Source of the DNA: Novosphingobium sp. AP12
GTDB taxonomy: Bacteria; Pseudomonadota; Alphaproteobacteria; Sphingomonadales; Sphingomonadaceae
Direction: 5' to 3'
NCBI RefSeq assembly: GCF_000281975.1
Contig: NZ_AKKE01000009.1
Location: 186,001 to 250,000 of the forward strand
Length of the DNA: 64,000 bases
The translations under genes were made by a program, and so were the position numbers. Within the stretch, counting starts at the first letter, position 1, and each line of letters starts with the position of its first letter. Shown here piece after piece: positions 59,515 to 64,000 of the stretch. The notes under the pieces were generated by a model. That model was not told where the DNA came from and ran no database searches. It saw only the letters and a program-made list of their open reading frames with translations.

Positions 59515-62424
59515 TCAGCTTGCCATGAGGTCGCGCACCCGGGCGGCAAGGGTCTCGACGACGAAGGGCTTGGTTAGAACCTGCATGCCGGGCTGTAGGT
59601 GCCCGTTGCCGATCACCGAATTCTCCGCGTAACCGGTGATGAACAGCACCTTGAGGTCCGGCCGAGACTCGCGCCCGGCATCCGCCATCTGCCGGCCGTT
59701 CATCCCTCCGGGCAGGCCGACGTCGCTGACCAAGAGGTCGATCCGAATGTCCGACTGCAGGACTTTGAGGCCCGAAGCACTGTCCGCCGCTTCGACCACG
59801 GTGTAGCCGAGATCCTCGAGGATGTCGGTCACGAGCATCCGGACGCTCGGCTCGTCGTCCACCACCAGGATGGTTTCGCCGGCTTCCGCCGCAGGTAGCG
59901 CAACCTCGACGTCCCGCACGCTTTCCTCGCCGGAATCGCCATAATGGCGCGGCAGGTAGATGCACACGGTCGTGCCGTCGCCGACTTCGGAATAGATGCG
60001 AACCTGCCCGCCCGACTGCTTGGCGAAGCCATAGATCATCGACAGACCGAGGCCAGTGCCCTGCCCGATCGGCTTGGTGGTGAAGAAGGGGTCGAAAGCC
60101 TTGGCGATGACGTCCGGGGTCATGCCGCTGCCGGTGTCCGTCACGCATAGCGAGAGGTACTGGCCTTCGGGAATGTCGTGGGTCCGCGCGCCATTGCGGT
60201 CGAGCCACTTGTTCGCCGTCTCGATAGTGATCCGCCCGCCGTCGGGCATAGCATCGCGCGCGTTGATGCACAGGTTCAGAAGCGAGTTTTCGAGCTGGCT
60301 GGGGTCGACCAGCGTCGGCCACAACCCAGCTGCGCCCACCGTCTCGACTTTGATCGCCGGACCCACGGTTCGCTGGATGAGGTCGGCCATGCCGTTGACG
60401 AGGGCGTTGACGTTGGTGGGCCGGGGATCGAGCGTCTGACGGCGCGAGAACGCAAGCAGTCGGTGCGTCAGCGAGGCCGCGCGGCGAGCGGCACCCTGTG
60501 CAGCCACGAGATATTTGTCCACGTCGGCGAGGCGGCCCTGGCTCAGGCGCGTACCTACCATCTCCAGCGCGCCGGAGATGCCCGCAAGGAGATTGTTGAA
60601 ATCGTGGGCAAGCCCGCCGGTCAGCTGGCCGACCGCCTCCATCTTCTGGGCCTGCCGAAGTTGTTCCTCCGCCTCCATCAATTCGACGGTGCGTTCGACG
60701 ACACGCTGCTCTAGCGTCTCGTTCAGCGCGCGTAGGGCCGCCGCGGCGCGGTCGCGTTCCTCTTCGATCGTGCGCCGCTGCTCGATGTCGAGGAGCACGC
60801 CGGGGAAGCTCAGGGGCGATCCGTCCGCTCCCCGGTCCACCCGGCCGTTGGCCTCGATCCAATAATAGCGTCCGTCTGCGCGCTGCACCCGGTACGGATG
60901 CGCGTAGGAGCCACCCTGCTTGATCGCCTCGGACATCGCCTCGGCAAGTCCTGCACTGTCGTCGGGATGCACGGAGGCAACCACCTGGGCCAAGCTGAGC
61001 CCTTCCCGGCCCAGCGCCGCGTCGAGCCCGAACGCGTTCGCAAACCCCTCGTCCACGGTGAAGCGATCATTGGGAATGTCCCAGACCCATGTCCCGATGA
61101 TGGCACCAGCCGAAAGCGCCAGCTTCACACGGTCGATGTTTTCCCGAGCCAGGGCCTCACTGGTGCGCAGCGCGTCCTCGGCCCGCTTGCGGGCCTCGAT
61201 GTCGCGGAAGAGCACGGAGACTTGCCGGCGGCTCGCGGGTTCGACGCGGGCGGCCGACACCTCGATATGTCGGCCCGCGGCGAGGAAATAGCGCTCGAAC
61301 CGGATCGGTTCGCCGGTGCGCAGGACATTGCCGTAAAGCTCCGCCCAGCCGTCCGCGTCATCGGGCTCGAGTTCGCGGAGGGTGACGCCAACCACACCAG
61401 GAATGCCGGACTGGCGCTCGTATCCGGCGTTTGCCTCGACGTGGACATAGTCGCTGAGGGGACCGTGGGGCCCGTCGAAGAACTCGATGATGCAGAATCC
61501 GTCATCGACCGCCTCGAACAGAGCGCGATAACGCTCCTCGCTACGCGCAAGTGCGTCCACCGCCTGACGTTGGCCGGTCACATCGCGCGCGACGCCGACG
61601 AAGCGGACGGGGGTGCCGGCCTCGTCGAATTCGACTTCCCCGGTGCGGGCAAGCCAGCGGACATCCCCCGTCTCGTCGTTCCGCACCCGGTACTGAAGCT
61701 CCCGCGGGGTCTCACCGCGATTGCGGGCGGCCGCGGACGTGATGAGGTGCCGATCCTCGCCAAGCACCTGCGATTCGAAGGCCGAAACCGGATAGTGGGG
61801 CTGGACCGGCAAGCCATGGAGGCGGCAGAATTCGGCGGTCGGCGTGATAATGCTGGTCGCCAGTTCCAACGTGAAGAGCCCGACCCCGCCCGCTCCCTGT
61901 GCTTCGCGCAGGCGTGCCTGCTGCTGGTCAGCGACGACGGCGGCGCGGCGCAGCTCCAGCGTGGTCATCGCCTGCCGTGCGAGGACCTTGAGCGCCTGCT
62001 GCTGCAACGGATCGAGTTCGCGGGCCTCGTAGTCCAGGACGCAGAGCGTCCCGATCGGAGTACCCTCTTCCGTCTTGAGCAGCGCGCCCGCGTAGAAACG
62101 CAGACCCGGCTCGCCGGTGACGAGGGGGTTGGTGCTGAAATCGCTGTGCTGCCTCGCGTCAGGCACGACCAGGAAGTCTTCCTCCTGCAGCGCCCGGATG
62201 CAGAACGAAGTCTCGAGCGGGGTTTCGCGCACGCCGAGGCCCACCTCGGCCTTGAAGAACTGCCGGTCGCTGGCGACGAAATTGACGACCGCAATCGGCG
62301 CGCGGCAGATCGCCGAAGCCAGTTGGGCGATCTCGTCGAATGCTTCTTCAGGGGGGGTATCCAGGACATCGTAACGAGCCAGCGCGGCGTCGCGCCGGGC
62401 GGCAGCATTGGGGGCGTCGTTCAT
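59515..62424 (-). CDS. Hybrid sensor histidine kinase: GAF-PAS(3)-HisKA-HATPase-REC
   Basis: Soluble, probably cytoplasmic hybrid kinase of 969 residues with no transmembrane helix. The N-terminal GAF domain ([33 protein letters not shown], the pattern of sphingomonad GAF kinases) covers about residues 10-165. Three PAS domains run from about 175 to 560 with PAC motifs ([51 protein letters not shown]). A coiled coil leads to His607 in [13 protein letters not shown], then an ATPase ([28 protein letters not shown]) and a receiver domain with Asp901 (VSDVGLPGG). I start at ATG 62424, just before the GAF domain. It converges on the cyclic-di-GMP gene with 15 bp between stops. The output partner is unknown. 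Confidence 0.93.
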   Translation of the reverse strand: MNDAPNAAARRDAALARYDVLDTPPEEAFDEIAQLASAICRAPIAVVNFVASDRQFFKAEVGLGVRETPLETSFCIRALQEEDFLVVPDARQHSDFSTNPLVTGEPGLRFYAGALLKTEEGTPIGTLCVLDYEARELDPLQQQALKVLARQAMTTLELRRAAVVADQQQARLREAQGAGGVGLFTLELATSIITPTAEFCRLHGLPVQPHYPVSAFESQVLGEDRHLITSAAARNRGETPRELQYRVRNDETGDVRWLARTGEVEFDEAGTPVRFVGVARDVTGQRQAVDALARSEERYRALFEAVDDGFCIIEFFDGPHGPLSDYVHVEANAGYERQSGIPGVVGVTLRELEPDDADGWAELYGNVLRTGEPIRFERYFLAAGRHIEVSAARVEPASRRQVSVLFRDIEARKRAEDALRTSEALARENIDRVKLALSAGAIIGTWVWDIPNDRFTVDEGFANAFGLDAALGREGLSLAQVVASVHPDDSAGLAEAMSEAIKQGGSYAHPYRVQRADGRYYWIEANGRVDRGADGSPLSFPGVLLDIEQRRTIEEERDRAAAALRALNETLEQRVVERTVELMEAEEQLRQAQKMEAVGQLTGGLAHDFNNLLAGISGALEMVGTRLSQGRLADVDKYLVAAQGAARRAASLTHRLLAFSRRQTLDPRPTNVNALVNGMADLIQRTVGPAIKVETVGAAGLWPTLVDPSQLENSLLNLCINARDAMPDGGRITIETANKWLDRNGARTHDIPEGQYLSLCVTDTGSGMTPDVIAKAFDPFFTTKPIGQGTGLGLSMIYGFAKQSGGQVRIYSEVGDGTTVCIYLPRHYGDSGEESVRDVEVALPAAEAGETILVVDDEPSVRMLVTDILEDLGYTVVEAADSASGLKVLQSDIRIDLLVSDVGLPGGMNGRQMADAGRESRPDLKVLFITGYAENSVIGNGHLQPGMQVLTKPFVVETLAARVRDLMAS

Positions 62425-62845
62425 TCGGATCGGCTCTGTCGTTCCTGCGTCGCGGAAGGGCACATCGGCCGCATAGGGGAATGTCAGCTACTGCGCTTCA
62501 GATGGAAAGTATATCACGGCGTTTCCGTTCCATCCGGACTTTCTCTTATGAATTTTGAGGAGGCTGCGGCGACCGCTCACGGTACCCTCCCTTACACGCC
62601 CAGGCCCCAGATTTCCCTCGGGCGATATCGTGTCGCAGAGTATTAGCAATCATTCGTAACAATGAAGTTTGCATAAAACTGTTCGTTTACAGCTACTTGC
62701 TTGAAGCAAAGATTCCCTCGGCTCACCGGCGCCAGCAAAATCGGACGGCCTTGCGAGCCACGCTGATTCATATCACAAATGTGGAGAACGGCGTTTCCGA
62801 TCCGAGTCAACGACGACGGCGCCGCATGTCAGGGAGAGAGAGCCG
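62425..62845 (+). other. AT-richer intergenic region upstream of a TonB receptor
   Basis: No gene seen. This 421-base stretch between divergent genes is visibly less GC-rich than the rest, especially 62500-62550 and 62640-62720. It contains the palindrome at 62697-62709. AT-rich words such as TTTGCATAAAACTGTTCGTTTACA (62668-62691) could hold the receptor promoter, but I cannot set exact boxes. AGGGAGAGAG just before 62846 is the receptor's ribosome-binding site. Confidence 0.35.
62697..62709. promoter_or_regulatory. Candidate operator TTGCTT-G-AAGCAA
   Basis: A perfect 6+1+6 palindrome about 140 bp upstream of the TonB receptor ATG in an AT-rich island. It differs from the ATTAGTC-type sites of the arabinose locus, so a different regulator is expected. 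Chance occurrence cannot be excluded for so short a site. Confidence 0.35.
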
Positions 62846-64000
62846 ATGAATTCCGTCCAGCTACGCGTGGTCCTTCTTGCGACAAGTTCTTTGGCGTGCG
62901 CCTCGCCTGCCTTTGCGCAGGACGCCCCGCGCGACTCCGCCAGGGCCAGCATCGGCAGCAACGACATCGTCGTCACGGCCCGGCGCAGCGAGGAACGCCT
63001 TCAGGACGTGCCGATCTCAATCACCGTCTTCAACCAGGAACAGCTTTCCGATCGCAACGTCGTCAACGCAGGCGACCTGGCGACCTACACGCCGTCGCTT
63101 TCGTCGAACTCCAACTTCGGTTCCGAGAACACCACCTTCGCCATCCGCGGCTTCGCACAGGACATCGGAACCCTCCCATCGGTGGGCACCTATTTCGCCG
63201 AGGTCGTGACGCCGCGCGGGGCCTCGAACGGCCTGCCCACGGGCGACGGCGTGCTTCCTGGCAGCTTCTTCGACCTCCAGAACGTGCAGGTCCTCAAGGG
63301 CCCGCAGGGCACCCTGTTCGGCCGCAACACCACCGGCGGCGCCGTTCTGCTCGTTCCCGAGAAGCCCACAGACGTCCTCGAAGGCTACCTTGAAGGCACC
63401 ATAGGCAACTACGACACGCGCCGTGTCCAGGGCGCGATCAACATCCCGCTGGCCGATACCTTCAAGGTCCGCCTGTCGGGTGACCGCATGGTCCGCGACG
63501 GCTATCTCAAGAACCAGAGCGGCATCGGTCCGAAGGACTTCAACGATGTCGATTACTACGCGCTGCGCCTCAGCGTGGTCGCCGACCTGACGCCCGATCT
63601 CGAGAACTACCTCATCGCCTCCTATGTCCACTCGGACACCAACGGGCCGATCACCAAGCTGGTCGCCGTCGATCCGAGCGAGGGACTCGGCGGGATCTTC
63701 GCCAGCCAGCTCGCGCGGCAGGGCACGGGATTTTACAACGTCATCAATCCGCTGGCGAAATCCTTCAACAAGATCGATCAGTGGCAGGTCATCAACACCA
63801 CGACCTGGCACGCATCCGACACGATCACCGTCAAGAACATCGCCAGCTACGCTGAATACAAGCAGACGATGAACGCACCCGAGTTCGGCGTCGACGCCAT
63901 CATCGACTTCGGCGCGCTGACCGGCGGCGCGCTGCCGATCGGCACCTACCACGTTCCTTTCACCCAGATTTCGCCTCCGCCCGGCCTCAAGACCGCGGAC
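62846..64000 (+). CDS. TonB-dependent receptor (3' end beyond the window)
   Basis: The N-terminal 385 residues of an outer-membrane receptor. Signal peptide MNSVQLRVVLLATSSLACASPAFAQ, TonB-box-like DIVVTARRSEERLQ, plug motifs TFAIRGFAQ and VQVLKGPQGTLFGRNTTGG, then the first barrel strands. The class is the broad siderophore/catabolite type (as at 23.5 kb), not the sugar-type subfamily. A strong AGGGAG site supports the ATG. The frame is open to the window edge. The substrate is not deducible; the genes beyond the window would help. Confidence 0.93.
   Translation, partial: MNSVQLRVVLLATSSLACASPAFAQDAPRDSARASIGSNDIVVTARRSEERLQDVPISITVFNQEQLSDRNVVNAGDLATYTPSLSSNSNFGSENTTFAIRGFAQDIGTLPSVGTYFAEVVTPRGASNGLPTGDGVLPGSFFDLQNVQVLKGPQGTLFGRNTTGGAVLLVPEKPTDVLEGYLEGTIGNYDTRRVQGAINIPLADTFKVRLSGDRMVRDGYLKNQSGIGPKDFNDVDYYALRLSVVADLTPDLENYLIASYVHSDTNGPITKLVAVDPSEGLGGIFASQLARQGTGFYNVINPLAKSFNKIDQWQVINTTTWHASDTITVKNIASYAEYKQTMNAPEFGVDAIIDFGALTGGALPIGTYHVPFTQISPPPGLKTAD

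Noticed and set aside
1..64000. Mobile element, prophage, CRISPR array, tRNA or rRNA
   Set aside because: I found no transposase, integrase, spaced direct repeats, cloverleaf or rRNA-like sequence on reading both strands.

Overview
The window looks like a chromosomal segment of a GC-rich sphingomonad (Alphaproteobacteria, Sphingomonadaceae; Novosphingobium, Sphingobium or Sphingomonas type). The reasons are five TonB-dependent receptors (two of them of the sphingomonad/caulobacter/xanthomonad kind), a BapA-type adhesin operon, a non-phosphorylating L-arabinose pathway, GTG/TTG starts and many 4-nt ATGA gene overlaps. I see no tRNA, rRNA, CRISPR array, insertion sequence or phage gene.

Layout. 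1-3.8 kb: end of an RND multidrug pump (permease, then NodT/OprM outer-membrane lipoprotein). 4.3-11.5 kb: a type I secretion operon (BapA-like adhesin, TolC-like, LapB-like ABC exporter, HlyD/LapC-like adaptor) in which all four genes are broken, with four frameshifts and two in-frame stops. 11.5-28.3 kb: a DHA2 drug exporter, a TonB receptor coupled to a secreted propeller-like protein, a pirin, a large secreted triple-repeat protein, a TetR regulator with a molybdopterin oxidoreductase, and two more TonB receptors. 28.4-47.7 kb: an arabinan/L-arabinose utilisation locus. 47.7-56.6 kb: a six-gene operon (solute-binding protein, OprP-type porin, CitMHS citrate-metal symporter, AbrB-type permease, ATP-grasp ligase, TerC) divergent from a TctDE-type two-component system. 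56.7-62.4 kb: a MHYT-PAS-GGDEF-EAL cyclic-di-GMP protein and a convergent GAF-PAS hybrid histidine kinase. 62.8 kb to the end: a fifth TonB receptor, cut by the window edge.

How the genes work together. In the arabinan locus, a TonB receptor and secreted GH43, GH51 and MGH1-like glycosidases would break down arabinan outside the cytoplasm. A mutarotase and a FucP-type permease would deliver L-arabinose. A complete oxidative route would then turn it into 2-oxoglutarate: L-arabinose 1-dehydrogenase, SMP-30 lactonase, IlvD/Edd arabinonate dehydratase, AraD1-family dehydratase and 2-oxoglutarate semialdehyde dehydrogenase. A FadR-type GntR regulator sits in the middle. A palindrome, ATTAGTC-C-GACTAAT, and weaker copies occur in the three main promoter regions and are a good candidate for its operator.

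The most unusual items are the wholesale decay of the adhesin/secretion operon, the shared operator plus intercistronic hairpins of the arabinan locus, and the CitMHS-AbrB-ATP-grasp-TerC operon under TctDE. The last combines citrate-metal import with a putative metal exporter and an uncharacterised ligase, and is the best candidate here for an undescribed system.
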